Source: Achromobacter sp. RTa
GTDB taxonomy: Bacteria; Pseudomonadota; Gammaproteobacteria; Burkholderiales; Burkholderiaceae_B
Direction: 5' to 3'
DNA: 64,000 nt
Assembly (NCBI RefSeq): GCF_000757485.1
Contig: NZ_JPYO01000043.1
Span: 62,001 to 126,000, forward strand
The position numbers and the translations under genes were made by a program. Below the pieces are notes generated by a model, which was given only the letters and a program-made list of their open reading frames with translations, was not told where the DNA came from and made no database searches. Positions 37,459-46,267 of this stretch are shown here, piece after piece; within the stretch, counting starts at the first letter, position 1; every line of letters starts with the position of its first letter.

Positions 37459-37530
37459 CATTGCGGCCGAAGGCGGGCGGGTTCGGCCCGGCATGAGAGA
37501 ATTCCGCTTTCTCCTCTTTGCGCCGCCGCC

Positions 37531-38595
37531 TTGAAACACCTGCTCGCCACCCTCGACCAGCTGGATGATTTCGATGAAATCATCGACGTGCGCACGCCCC
37601 TCGAATTCGCCGACGACCACATCCCCGGGGCGATCAATGCGCCGGTGCTGAGCAACGAAGAGCGCGTCGTGGTCGGCACGCTGTACAAGCAGGTGTCGCC
37701 GTTCGAGGCCTCGCGGGTGGGCGCCGCGCTGGTGGCGCGCAACATCGCCGCGCATCTGGACACCACCTTCTCGGAGCGGCGCCAGGGCTGGCGGCCGCTG
37801 ATCTATTGCTGGCGGGGCGGCACGCGCTCGGGCTCCATGACGACCATGTTCAACATGATCGGCTGGCGCGCCCGGCAGCTCGACGGCGGCTACAAGGCGT
37901 ATCGCCAGGGGACGCTGAAGGCCTTGGACAAGCTGCCCGCGACCTTGCAATACATCGTGCTGGCGGGGCCGACCGGCAGCGGCAAGACGCGCCTGCTGAA
38001 CGCGCTGGCACGGGCGGGCGCGCAGACGCTGGACCTGGAGCGCCTGGCCTCGCACCGGGGCTCCCTGCTCGGGGCGTGGGCGGGCGTGCCGCAGCCCACG
38101 CAAAAGGGTTTCGATACGCTGCTTGCGCAGGACCTGCGCGCGTTCGATCCGTCGCAGCCCGTGTTCGTCGAAGCCGAAAGCCGCAAGATCGGAGCGGTCG
38201 CCTTGCCGGCGGCGCTGCTGGCCGCCATGCACGCCAGCCCGTGCGTCGAGGTCAGGTCCAGCCGCGAGGACAGGGCAGCCTTTCTGCTGCAGGACTACGC
38301 GCACCTGTTCGACGACCCGCATTCCCTCAAGGCCCAGCTGCAGCGCATGATCGGCCTGCACAGCCGCGAACGGGTGGGGGGCTGGCAGGCCCTGGTCGAC
38401 CAGGGCGAGCGCGTGGAGCTGGCGCGCGAACTGATAGACCTGCACTACGACCCGGCCTACGCCCGCAGCTGCCACGCGCATTTCGCGCGGCTGCCGCAGG
38501 CGCTGCGCCTGGATTTCCGCCCCAACGATGCGGACGTGGTCGAGCAGGCGAGGGTGCTGCTGGCCAGGCTGGATGCGGCGGGCGCTGCGTTCTGA
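37531..38595 (+). CDS. mnmH: tRNA 2-selenouridine synthase MnmH (SelU/YbbB)
   Basis: This 354-residue two-domain enzyme replaces sulfur by selenium at U34 of tRNAs for Lys, Glu and Gln via a geranylated intermediate. The rhodanese domain (about 1-125) has active Cys93 (IYCWRGGTRSG). The P-loop domain has GPTGSGKT at 146-153. TTG 37531 is the only sensible start, giving the conserved MKHLLATLDQLDDFDEIIDVR-type opening in which DVR and HIPGAIN are clear. It needs selenophosphate from SelD, which is not in the window. Confidence 0.92.
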   Translation: MKHLLATLDQLDDFDEIIDVRTPLEFADDHIPGAINAPVLSNEERVVVGTLYKQVSPFEASRVGAALVARNIAAHLDTTFSERRQGWRPLIYCWRGGTRSGSMTTMFNMIGWRARQLDGGYKAYRQGTLKALDKLPATLQYIVLAGPTGSGKTRLLNALARAGAQTLDLERLASHRGSLLGAWAGVPQPTQKGFDTLLAQDLRAFDPSQPVFVEAESRKIGAVALPAALLAAMHASPCVEVRSSREDRAAFLLQDYAHLFDDPHSLKAQLQRMIGLHSRERVGGWQALVDQGERVELARELIDLHYDPAYARSCHAHFARLPQALRLDFRPNDADVVEQARVLLARLDAAGAAF

Positions 38596-38643
38596 GCCGG
38601 GCCCGTATTGGCAATGTATTGGGTGCCACGTGGGGGGGCTCGC

Positions 38644-40590
38644 TTAATCGATCGCCCTCAAGGCTACATTCCCTTTCCCGTCTTTGAACAGGCGGTACTG
38701 CGCTTCGGTTCCAAAGAACACTTCGCCGGTGGTTTTGGGGCCTACGCCCTTGACATTGAGCGTGCCGGAGTATTGCCAAAGCGTCCAGGGATTTCGGCCG
38801 CTCAACTTTACTCCCGTCGCTCCATAGCTACCCAGCCAAATCATGAACTCGTTGGAACGATCATCCAGGAACGTCGCCAGGTTGTAGCGATTCCCGTAGA
38901 GCAGCGGGGTTTTTTTATAGTGGTCGCGAATCCTGGATGCCAGATCGAGGATGCCTGTCTTGGCCTGGTTCGTTCCGATGGTCTGCAGGCAATCCAGCTG
39001 TCGCTTGCTTTCGCCTTTGGGATGTACGATTTCTATTGCAACGGGCAAGGAGTCGGGCTCGAAGGGTACGATATGGGCCATACGTTTCATCTGATCGGCG
39101 GGTGATAGGCAGTAGTCGTACTTCAGGTAGGCTCCCCGATCTATCTGCAGGGCTTTGGCGTTCGACCAACGGTTTTTGAAGGTCTGATCAGGACCTGCCC
39201 AGCCTGCGGCCCGGGCGTAGATGAAGCGAGGGAAGTTCTCGCGTGAAAATGTCTTCCAATCGATCTCTCCGTCGGCCGATGACAGATCGAAGCCTTTGAT
39301 CGGGTAAATATCCGGCGGCTTGAAGATCTTTATTTCAGGTCTGCCGGGAATGCCGCTGACAGGTCCTGGCGGCACAACTATCCCTTCAGTAGTTCGCGAT
39401 TTACTTGGCGGCTGGGGGAGATTGACGGGCGTGGCGGTGGCCGTGACTACAGCGTCAGGAACGCCGAACTTATCGGGCTTCGAAGGTGGTGGAGATATGC
39501 CGTAGGCATTGGCGGCTGTCATGGTGCCGCCGTTGCCGCGGTCAGACAAGAAGAAAAAGCCGCCGAAGGCAATGCCTTGTTGCGCTGGACCTATCCAAGG
39601 CGCGCTAAGGTTGAACTTGGAATCCGCTTTGGAGTTAAGACGCACAATCTTGGCGTAGCTGCTGGAAAGGTAGGTCGTCAACGCAAGCGTGCGCGTGAGG
39701 CCTTTCTGCTGAACCCTTTCTCCGTCGTCGCCAATGACGCTATAGGCCTCCCAATACAGCGGATCCGCCTCACCGGTGGAAACGCCCTCGATGATCAAAT
39801 CGAAGAAGATACTGCCTCGTTTAGGAATCAGTGAGAGTACAAAGTCGTCGCTGGATCCCGCTGTGAGCGCGTAGGAGCCTCGTTGCACGAATGTGTCTGG
39901 ATTTCCGCCTGGCTTGCCACTGGTAAAGAAATTCCCGCCGTAGCACGCGTTGACGAGAGTAAGGACGTGGAAATAGCGCGCTGCGAGCGCTTCCACTGCC
40001 GAGGCGAATTCTTGCATGCGATACATGTTTTCGAATCCGCCTGGGTCTTTGGCCGCGCTCAATACAAACGCGGCAGGTACGTCGGTCTGTCCGTCTGATG
40101 TTCCATATCGACCGTGGCCAGAGTAGGCGATCAGGAGTCTAGCCATCTTATTAAATTCTGTTGCGCGATTTGGCAGGTACTTGTGCAGAAAGTAGTTGAT
40201 GTTGTCGGCCGATGCGTTCTCGTTTCGCAGCACAATAACTTCATCAAATTTCTGATTCTCGATGAGAAACCGTACAAGACGGTCACCGTCCACCTTGGCT
40301 GCGGGCAGGTTGCCGTTCGGCATGTTCGGATACGAGTCGATGGCGATCACCAACCCTATGGCTCGCGTGGCGCTGCTATCGGAGACGCGCAATGCATCTT
40401 TTATGCGGATGTCTAACTGGCGGCTCCCAGGCGTGGCGTCAAAATGCTCGAAATATGGGCAATATTTGGCTTCATGAGCGGGGGCGCCGTTCGCGCATGT
40501 TCCGGAATAGGGTTCTGGCTCCGCTCCGAAGGCGGCTGCGGTCAACGAGACGGCAATGCACCCGAATTTCAGCGTTGCTGGATGTTTCAT
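38644..40590 (-). CDS. Secreted caspase-like (C14) protease fused to a degenerate GH25-like domain
   Basis: This 648-residue protein has a signal peptide (about 1-22), a cysteine-rich spacer, and a caspase/metacaspase domain (about 75-320) with catalytic His159 (YSGHG) and Cys216 (VNACYGG). A Pro-rich linker (365-430) leads to a domain (431-648) homologous to the GH25 lysozyme coded upstream: GFDLSS, IYARAAGW, RGAYLKYDY, LLYGNRYN, FMIWLGSYG and WTLWQYSGT align in order. The GH25 catalytic DxE is replaced by PVAIEI (516-521), so this domain probably binds glycan rather than cuts it. Codon and base use are less GC-rich than in neighbours. ATG 40590 overlaps the lysozyme stop by 4 bp. Periplasmic or secreted action is inferred; the biological role is unknown. 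Confidence 0.8.
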   Translation of the reverse strand: MKHPATLKFGCIAVSLTAAAFGAEPEPYSGTCANGAPAHEAKYCPYFEHFDATPGSRQLDIRIKDALRVSDSSATRAIGLVIAIDSYPNMPNGNLPAAKVDGDRLVRFLIENQKFDEVIVLRNENASADNINYFLHKYLPNRATEFNKMARLLIAYSGHGRYGTSDGQTDVPAAFVLSAAKDPGGFENMYRMQEFASAVEALAARYFHVLTLVNACYGGNFFTSGKPGGNPDTFVQRGSYALTAGSSDDFVLSLIPKRGSIFFDLIIEGVSTGEADPLYWEAYSVIGDDGERVQQKGLTRTLALTTYLSSSYAKIVRLNSKADSKFNLSAPWIGPAQQGIAFGGFFFLSDRGNGGTMTAANAYGISPPPSKPDKFGVPDAVVTATATPVNLPQPPSKSRTTEGIVVPPGPVSGIPGRPEIKIFKPPDIYPIKGFDLSSADGEIDWKTFSRENFPRFIYARAAGWAGPDQTFKNRWSNAKALQIDRGAYLKYDYCLSPADQMKRMAHIVPFEPDSLPVAIEIVHPKGESKRQLDCLQTIGTNQAKTGILDLASRIRDHYKKTPLLYGNRYNLATFLDDRSNEFMIWLGSYGATGVKLSGRNPWTLWQYSGTLNVKGVGPKTTGEVFFGTEAQYRLFKDGKGNVALRAID

Positions 40591-41609
40591 TGGAACGCCT
40601 TGACGCTAAGGATGGTATAGAACGAGGCAGGCTCGCCCTTGAAAATATTGGCATCGAAAGCTTCGTTGAAGCCGATGGCCATCTTGGCCGAGTCCGTGTA
40701 TTGCCACAGCGCCCATTTAGTGCCATTGATGGTCCTGGGCGTTTCATTCGCCTGGGATGTCTTGGAGTAGTCCGCTATCCATAGCGGATACCGTGAAAGG
40801 GACTCCATCTTTTTTTCGGAGCCTATCCGCTCGTTCCACCATGACCGGGCCGTGTAGATCATCGGTCTGCGACCGAGTTCTGTTTCGACGACTGACAGAA
40901 AAGCGACGAGTATTTCGATAATTTCGTCGGGCTTGCGTTCCGTCCAGCGATCTTTAGATGCCGAACTGGCCTTGTCCCACTCCAAGTCCACGACAGGGGG
41001 CATGTCTGTTTCGAGCAGCCCTCCGTTTGCTTTGATGACCTTGACGAATGTTCTGCCTTGGGCCTTTCCCCATTCCGCCGGAGGGATTGTGCCGTCGCCG
41101 CTGGAGAGAAAGTGGTAGGCGCCGCGATGAACTTCGCTGCCCTTCGGCAACTTTCCCGTTCGGCTCCAAAAGGTTGAGAACTTTGGGTCGAGAAACTTGG
41201 CGCCCTGCGTGGCCTTCATGTAGATGAAGTGAACTTCCCTTTTGCGCAGTTGTTCAATGGGAAATGCTGGGTGGGTGTGATGGCTGATATCCACGCCGAA
41301 CAACGAGTTTGTGCGTGGAGTCTTGAGAACCGCATCTACTTTGACATCGTCGGGGAAGCGGAAGGCATTGTAAAGATTGAAATACTGGGAGGGGTCTGTG
41401 GATCCTGCCGCCGCGTCTATTTTCAGGATTTCGTTGAACAGGTCCTTACGAGAAAGATCGTTGGTCAGATCGACCAGTCCAAGGGCTGCGGCGCTCGTGG
41501 TGGTGGCCGCTTCGGCGGGTGTCGTAACCTGAGCGTAGGCGGATTGCTGCGCAATTACCGTAGCGAGAGCGGCCAGGGGGAGCTTCAAGTGACGAAGATG
41601 GGAGAGCAT
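40587..41609 (-). CDS. Secreted GH25-family lysozyme
   Basis: This 340-residue protein has a signal peptide (about 1-26, ending QSAYAQ), a spacer of about 75 residues without clear fold, and a GH25 muramidase domain (about 103-340). Catalytic signatures are intact: GVDISHH (Asp107), YMKATQG, GAYHFLS, VVDLEWD (Asp208, Glu210), IYTARSWW, PLWIADY and ALWQYTD. It should cleave peptidoglycan outside the cytoplasm. ATG 41609 follows GAGGTG by 7 bp; a longer frame to 41663 lacks a site. It is first in a two-gene operon with the caspase/GH25 fusion and carries no immunity-like neighbour. Confidence 0.85.
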   Translation of the reverse strand: MLSHLRHLKLPLAALATVIAQQSAYAQVTTPAEAATTTSAAALGLVDLTNDLSRKDLFNEILKIDAAAGSTDPSQYFNLYNAFRFPDDVKVDAVLKTPRTNSLFGVDISHHTHPAFPIEQLRKREVHFIYMKATQGAKFLDPKFSTFWSRTGKLPKGSEVHRGAYHFLSSGDGTIPPAEWGKAQGRTFVKVIKANGGLLETDMPPVVDLEWDKASSASKDRWTERKPDEIIEILVAFLSVVETELGRRPMIYTARSWWNERIGSEKKMESLSRYPLWIADYSKTSQANETPRTINGTKWALWQYTDSAKMAIGFNEAFDANIFKGEPASFYTILSVKAFQ

Positions 41610-41879
41610 AGAAACGCACCTCTTCAAAAGAAGTAGCCGGCCACTTATTGAGATGTTCCTCACTCATCTTTGAGCGATTGTTTGAGGCGGGTAGGTGGCA
41701 GGTTCGGATAGGCACGAGATACGCACGTTTTTTACTGCTGAGCCGGGCCGCGCGACAATGATGAGAATGCACCCCTTCCTGTGCATCGGCCGCCTCGGCA
41801 GTCCCCACCACCCAGGTCTCTAGGACGGGGCTTGCGCAGTCTATGAAATAACGCTATCATGCAAGGCTTGCTTTGAAAC

Positions 41880-41956
41880 GCGCCCGTAGCTCAGCTGGAT
41901 AGAGTACCTGGCTACGAACCAGGGGGTCGTAGGTTCGAATCCTGCCGGGCGCGCCA
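41880..41956 (+). tRNA. tRNA-Arg(ACG), copy 1
   Basis: The 77-nt tRNA includes an encoded CCA. The acceptor GCGCCCG pairs with CGGGCGC, and the anticodon loop CTACGAA gives ACG (read as ICG after deamination). It is identical to two further copies in the window. It marks the boundary of the lower-GC caspase/lysozyme segment. Confidence 0.97.
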
Positions 41957-42032
41957 AAAAACAAGCAAGAACTAAGCAATACAGAAGTAGAAGGGCAAGA
42001 TTTTTCTGATATAATTTTGCCTCTTTGCCGGA

Positions 42033-42109
42033 GCGCCCGTAGCTCAGCTGGATAGAGTACCTGGCTACGAACCAGGGGGTCGTAGGTTCGAATCCTGCCG
42101 GGCGCGCCA
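42033..42109 (+). tRNA. tRNA-Arg(ACG), copy 2
   Basis: This is an exact repeat of the first copy, 76 bp downstream of it. A TATAAT box at 42010-42015 could serve as its own -10, although no good -35 is seen, so both may share a transcript. Confidence 0.97.
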
Positions 42110-42148
42110 AGTTTCACGCAAACTTGGCCAATACAGCAAAGAAAATGG

Positions 42149-42181
42149 AAAGGCCTTTGATCTCGCATCGAAGGCCTTTTT
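42149..42181 (+). terminator. Terminator after the tandem tRNA-Arg genes
   Basis: The stem AAAGGCCTT(T)GAT with ATC(G)AAGGCCTTT and a five-base loop ends in TTTTT, 39 bp after tRNA copy 2. The outer membrane protein gene ends 87 bp beyond on the other strand. Confidence 0.85.
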
Positions 42182-42268
42182 GTTTTGTGCCGCGTTTCGC
42201 GGTTTGCTTGCGCCGCCTGCCGCCGGAGATGCACGCCAGTGCAGCCCTGGATGCCGGCGTGGCAGCTC

Positions 42269-43045
42269 CTAGAAGCGGATCGTCAAGCCGGCCATCGGGC
42301 CTTGCAGCACGGTGTCGAATTTGAAGTTCCCTTTGCTGTAGTCCACGCCCACGGCGCGGTAGCCCAGGGCGGCCGAGACGTTCTTGCTGATGTTGTAGCC
42401 GACGCCTAGCCCCAGATCCCAATCCGCTTCTGCTCCGCCCGCGCCGATCAGCCCCCAGCCGGTGAGGTAGAACTTGGGGCTCAGAACGTAGTTTCCACGC
42501 ACGCCCACCAAGCCGTCCACCCACGTGGCCCCGTCGCTGCGCGTCCGGCCATTCAGGTGCGCGCCCTTCAGGGTGATGTCGGTGTCGACCGACCACACCC
42601 GCAGCCCAGCGACGACATCCAGCCGGTGCGGCGAGTTCTCGAGGACGTTATAGCCCACGCCCAGCAACCCGGCGAAGGTCGACGTCTTTACGTCGGCGCT
42701 GGTCGCCAGGATGCCGCGAGGGGTATCTCCCTGCGCGCCGATCTTGGTATAGATCAGATCGCCGAAAATGCTGTAGCGGCCTTTGCGCGCATCGCCGATC
42801 AGCATCGCGCCGAAGTCGAGGTTATCGAACAGTTTGTCGAAACCCGCGTTCAGATCGATTACCGGCAAGCGGGGTTGGGATACCTTTCCGGAAAGCCCCG
42901 CCGCCCAGAAATAGGGAGTTATTGCAAACTCCCATTCATCCGAGCGCTGCGCGTCCGTGGCCGCAACGGCACCCGGTTCGGCGCCAAAGCCGGATCCGGC
43001 GTAGAGCAGGCCGCAGACCAGGCAGCCGGTGATTTTCTTTTTCAT
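42269..43045 (-). CDS. Predicted outer-membrane beta-barrel protein
   Basis: This 258-residue protein has a signal peptide (about 1-21, ending GSGFGA). The body has alternating strands: WEFAITPYFWAAGLSG, a long series of aromatic-rich segments, and a C-terminal strand ending in Phe (GPMAGLTIRF), the usual mark for BamA-dependent barrels. The substrate and partner are unknown. It may be co-expressed with the DUF1254 and DUF3313 genes upstream on the same strand, all three exported. No strong homology can be named beyond a generic porin-like barrel. Confidence 0.75.
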   Translation of the reverse strand: MKKKITGCLVCGLLYAGSGFGAEPGAVAATDAQRSDEWEFAITPYFWAAGLSGKVSQPRLPVIDLNAGFDKLFDNLDFGAMLIGDARKGRYSIFGDLIYTKIGAQGDTPRGILATSADVKTSTFAGLLGVGYNVLENSPHRLDVVAGLRVWSVDTDITLKGAHLNGRTRSDGATWVDGLVGVRGNYVLSPKFYLTGWGLIGAGGAEADWDLGLGVGYNISKNVSAALGYRAVGVDYSKGNFKFDTVLQGPMAGLTIRF

Positions 43046-43139
43046 CGCAAACCCTCCCCAGGGGGAGGCGCGATGGATCGAATCCAGCGCGCCTCCATGA
43101 GCGCAAATCCAGCCAGGCGCCGTCGGCGCAATCCCGGTG

Positions 43140-44582
43140 TCAGCTCACCCTTCTTACGGGGGGGATGCTCCATGAGCCATTGATGATCGACGGATCGCTC
43201 TCGTTGGGCCAATAGAGGCGCATCATCAGGATGAACGGCCCCTTGGGCGCGGGCAGCCAATTCGATTCCAGCTCGGGGCCGGGGGATTCATGCTGTATGA
43301 GCAGATCGATCGAACCGTCCGGTTTCGCCTTCAATGGCTGGCGGGCGCTGATGGAGTAGCGGTTCAGCGGGTTGTCGACGAAGAAGTAGGCCGCGTCGTA
43401 CATGGTCAGGGACCAGAACCCCGAAACGGGAGGCGTGAGCCCCTTCTTGAAGGTCAGCACGTATTTCTCGGATCCGTTGTAGGCGCGCTTGATGGCGCCG
43501 CTATCCGACTTCAGCGACGTGGGATAGATGGCGTCCTGCGGGCGGTTGGCGCCCAGGCCGATCGCTGTGATCAGGGCGCGCTGGATATAGTTGGTGCCGT
43601 AGATTCCGGTCTTCGTCGTGAACCCCCAGCCGTCGATGTCCTGGATGTCGCCGTCGCTGTCCTTGAAGTGCGTCATGATCCTGCCGAAGCCCACTTGCGG
43701 GATGCGTTTTGCAAGGGCAGGGTCGAGCTTGGTCTTGTCGAAATCCCGGCCCGGCACGATGCCTATCGAAGCAAGCTTCTCCACCATGGGCGCGTCGGCG
43801 GCGTTCGGCGGATTTCTCTTCAGCAGCTCTGAAAACAGCGTGAAGTACTCAACCGCGTCCATATCGTTGACCTGGTCGCGCACGGACTTTTTCATGTCTA
43901 TGCCTGGATCGACCTTGCCCTGGGGAGGCGTCCATTCCTTGCCCCACGCGCTCAGCGGACAGAGCTTCACCTCGTCCTGGAGCTTGTGGACTGCGGCATA
44001 GTCTTCCGGCGTGCCGGCGCAGTAAATGCGGCCCAGCAGCCAGACGATGCTGGTGGGCGATTTGTATTGGACCATGCCTTGGGGGATCGATCCTTCCCAC
44101 TTCGGCCCGGTCACCACGAAGGTCTGCTGGCCCGTGCCGGTCGTGCGTTTTCCGGGCACGTCGAACACCGTCGTCCAGCCGTCCAGCATCGGGAACAGAG
44201 CGTAGCGGTCGTGCAGATCGGGCAGGCTCACCACCCAGGGTTCGTCACCCACATCGAAGAAGGCCGTGGTGTAAAGAGTATCGGCATTGGGCGCCGTCAC
44301 GTCGCGGAACTTGGCATCCGGATAGTGGCGCAATTTGATGAGCTGCCCCATCGGCGCCCGTGTTCCCTTCGGTTCGGCGACATTGGTTATGACCCTTCTG
44401 GTCATTTCCATCGTCACGAGGGGGTAGGCATAAATATAGGCGTCGGTCGCCAGCGCGAACTGTTCATTGCCTTCCGGCAAGTCCGCCACCAAGCCGTCGG
44501 CGGCATGGGCGCGCGCTCCCAGGGCGCTGGTAGCGAGCAGGCCAAGGCTGGCTGCGTTGAATTTGCGACGTGTTAGCTTCAT
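43140..44582 (-). CDS. DUF1254/DUF1214 domain protein, Tat-exported
   Basis: This 480-residue protein has a twin-arginine signal (KLTRRKFNAASLGLLA). The first half is DUF1254 (about 50-190; AYIYAYPLVTMEMTRR, TAPNADTLYTTAFFDV, PMLDGWTTVFDVPGKRT) and the end is DUF1214 (FWSLTMYDAAYFFVDNPLNRYSI). ATG 44582 follows GGAG; an upstream ATG is unlikely. The family is common in environmental bacteria without assigned function. It lies between the barrel and the DUF3313 lipoprotein on the minus strand. Confidence 0.88.
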   Translation of the reverse strand: MKLTRRKFNAASLGLLATSALGARAHAADGLVADLPEGNEQFALATDAYIYAYPLVTMEMTRRVITNVAEPKGTRAPMGQLIKLRHYPDAKFRDVTAPNADTLYTTAFFDVGDEPWVVSLPDLHDRYALFPMLDGWTTVFDVPGKRTTGTGQQTFVVTGPKWEGSIPQGMVQYKSPTSIVWLLGRIYCAGTPEDYAAVHKLQDEVKLCPLSAWGKEWTPPQGKVDPGIDMKKSVRDQVNDMDAVEYFTLFSELLKRNPPNAADAPMVEKLASIGIVPGRDFDKTKLDPALAKRIPQVGFGRIMTHFKDSDGDIQDIDGWGFTTKTGIYGTNYIQRALITAIGLGANRPQDAIYPTSLKSDSGAIKRAYNGSEKYVLTFKKGLTPPVSGFWSLTMYDAAYFFVDNPLNRYSISARQPLKAKPDGSIDLLIQHESPGPELESNWLPAPKGPFILMMRLYWPNESDPSIINGSWSIPPVRRVS

Positions 44583-44727
44583 TTTTATCGCTCCAATATG
44601 ATATGTGCTGAAGTTCACGAGAGGCTTCAAACAAAACGATTTTTTTCGAGCTAATTGAACCGCGGTAATCTGGATGGGCTGGTTTTTCCGTGGCGCGTGC
44701 CGAGGCGCGGGCCCCGCCGCATTATCT

Positions 44728-45411
44728 TTACTGGACGTATTTCCGGATTTCCTGGGCGGCTCCCGTCGTCCATTCGTCGATCAGCGGCTGCAGCTTGGAT
44801 AATTGGACGCCGCCACTGCCTTGCGTGGCGTTCGCGACCCGTTCGCCAGTGCCTCCCCGGACGGACGCGTACAACAGGTCGCCCGACATGCTGTCCGTGA
44901 CCCTGGATTCGATGGCGACCGTCGCGTCGCGCGGCATGCCTCCTTCCAGAGCAGCCTTGGCGCCGGTCATGACCAGGGCGATGGGAATGTACTGGTAGGC
45001 CTCCAACGACTGCGTCCGGGTTCCGACCGCAGTGATCGCGATCCGCACATGGGCCACGCCGGGCCCGGCCCGATCGACCAGCCTTACCTGCTCGCCGATT
45101 TTGCGCCGCAGCGTGTCGTTGACCGCATTGCGGATCTGCACCAAGGTTTCCATCGATACGTCCGCGGAGGGTTTGGGCTCCGGGTAATAGACGATGGGGT
45201 CGAGCCAGACTGCGTGATAGCGCGCTGGGGTGAAGGCGGAGTTCAAGTAAACCAGGCGAGTGCCGCCGCCAGGAGCGGGGGCCTGGCGCAGCATCGAGTA
45301 GTCCGAAAGGAATCCTGATTCCTGCGCCGGCGGGGCGGTGGAGCATCCGGCGGCCAGGGCTGCAGTTGAGATACCCAGGAAAAATGTGCGCAACAAGTTT
45401 TTGATCTTCAT
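44728..45411 (-). CDS. DUF3313 domain lipoprotein
   Basis: This 227-residue protein starts at ATG 45411 behind AAGGAAG. A lipobox AALAAGC gives a modified Cys near residue 22. DUF3313 features include the FLSDYSMLR start, RYHAVWLDPIVYYPEPK, and VRIAITAVGTRTQSLEAYQYIPIA (seen as shorter motifs). Such proteins are predicted periplasmic lipoproteins of unknown role. An N-terminal extension to 45528 has no ribosome binding site and would bury the signal. Confidence 0.85.
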   Translation of the reverse strand: MKIKNLLRTFFLGISTAALAAGCSTAPPAQESGFLSDYSMLRQAPAPGGGTRLVYLNSAFTPARYHAVWLDPIVYYPEPKPSADVSMETLVQIRNAVNDTLRRKIGEQVRLVDRAGPGVAHVRIAITAVGTRTQSLEAYQYIPIALVMTGAKAALEGGMPRDATVAIESRVTDSMSGDLLYASVRGGTGERVANATQGSGGVQLSKLQPLIDEWTTGAAQEIRKYVQ

Positions 45412-45854
45412 GCGACTTCCTTTGGATGGAAATAGGGACAAGTAATCCCGGCGGCGGGCGCGGCGCCGAGGGCATTTCGTGTGGAAGGAATCCCCGCTTG
45501 TGAAAGGCATAATCTGTCCGGTTTGCACAAAAATCCAATTATTTTTTTGATGTTTAAGTTTTGCGGCGGCGGATGCGTGAACTAGGTTTTTCGGACTATT
45601 TCTTCAGCTCCTTCATGGTTTGATCGCGCGCGGAATATCTTTCCCGATCTGAAAATTCGCGCGGCGAAAACATGGAGTTTCCGATCGGCGGCAGGGAAAA
45701 CGTAGGCTAGAGGCAAGCGCAGCGGGCCACCACTCATTTCACGCCAACACCCGAATGGCGGCGCGCGATGGGGCCCGCCTGTGCATGGCGAGCGATAGCG
45801 GCAAGGAGAAGAGGGGGCGGCGTGTCCGTGGAAGGCGCGCGGCGGCCCGGGGGA
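45412..45854. other. 443-bp gap without a recognisable gene
   Basis: The left 120 bp are A/T-rich and should hold the promoter of the DUF3313 gene (minus-strand TTGGAT, 18 bp, GATTAT is one possibility). The rest contains only short frames without ribosome binding sites or family resemblance. Nothing else is supported. Confidence 0.5.
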
Positions 45855-46079
45855 TCAGGACGCCGGCTGCGGCTTCGCGCCGCCATCCTGGGGCTGTGCT
45901 TCGTCGTCGTCGAAGCCCCAATCGCCCACCGTGTACCAATCCTCGCCCAGCAGTTCGGCGGGGTGCATGGTGCGGCCCGAACCGTTGCCGCAGGCTAGCG
46001 AATCGGTGGAGCAGTAGCGGTCGCAGCCCCAGCAAATGCGCTCGGGGTGCTTGGGGTGCAGGGGAAACTTCTTGGCCAT
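45855..46079 (-). CDS. DUF3079 small cysteine-rich protein
   Basis: This 74-residue cytosolic protein starts MAKKFPLHPKHPERICWGCD. Four cysteines in the pattern CWGCDRYC...LAC look like a zinc-binding knuckle. The following TMHPAELLGEDW motif is also typical of DUF3079. The long open frame around it extends across tRNA-Arg copy 3 and is not real. Its function is unknown. Confidence 0.8.
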   Translation of the reverse strand: MAKKFPLHPKHPERICWGCDRYCSTDSLACGNGSGRTMHPAELLGEDWYTVGDWGFDDDEAQPQDGGAKPQPAS

Positions 46080-46222
46080 GCCGAATGCCTGATGTCTGGT
46101 CCGCGCCGGGGAGGATCCGTCGCGTACATATCCAGCGTACTGCGCAGGCCGGCCGCCTATCTTGATCTGGCGCAAACTAGGCGCCGGCGATGGCGGATGG
46201 CGCGTCTGGGGGGGCATCCGAT

Positions 46223-46252
46223 TTGCGCGCCACGCTTTTTCCATGGTATAAA
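46223..46252 (+). promoter_or_regulatory. Probable promoter of tRNA-Arg copy 3
   Basis: -35 TTGCGC (46223-46228), an 18-bp spacer and -10 TATAAA (46247-46252) lie 15 bp before the tRNA. The same discriminator word GCCTCTTT follows the -10 of tRNA copy 2, which supports the call. Confidence 0.6.
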
Positions 46253-46267
46253 CACGCCTCTTTCGGG

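Noticed and set aside
38644..41956. Integrated prophage or integrative element at tRNA-Arg
   Set aside because: No integrase, phage structural genes or partial tRNA duplicate at the far end were found; only lower GC and tRNA proximity suggest transfer.
41841..42234. Short repeated peptides over the tandem tRNA-Arg genes
   Set aside because: They are translations of the antisense of tRNA sequence.
45739..46165. Arg-rich frames in the gap after the DUF3313 gene
   Set aside because: No ribosome binding site, no family resemblance and biased composition from GC-rich DNA.
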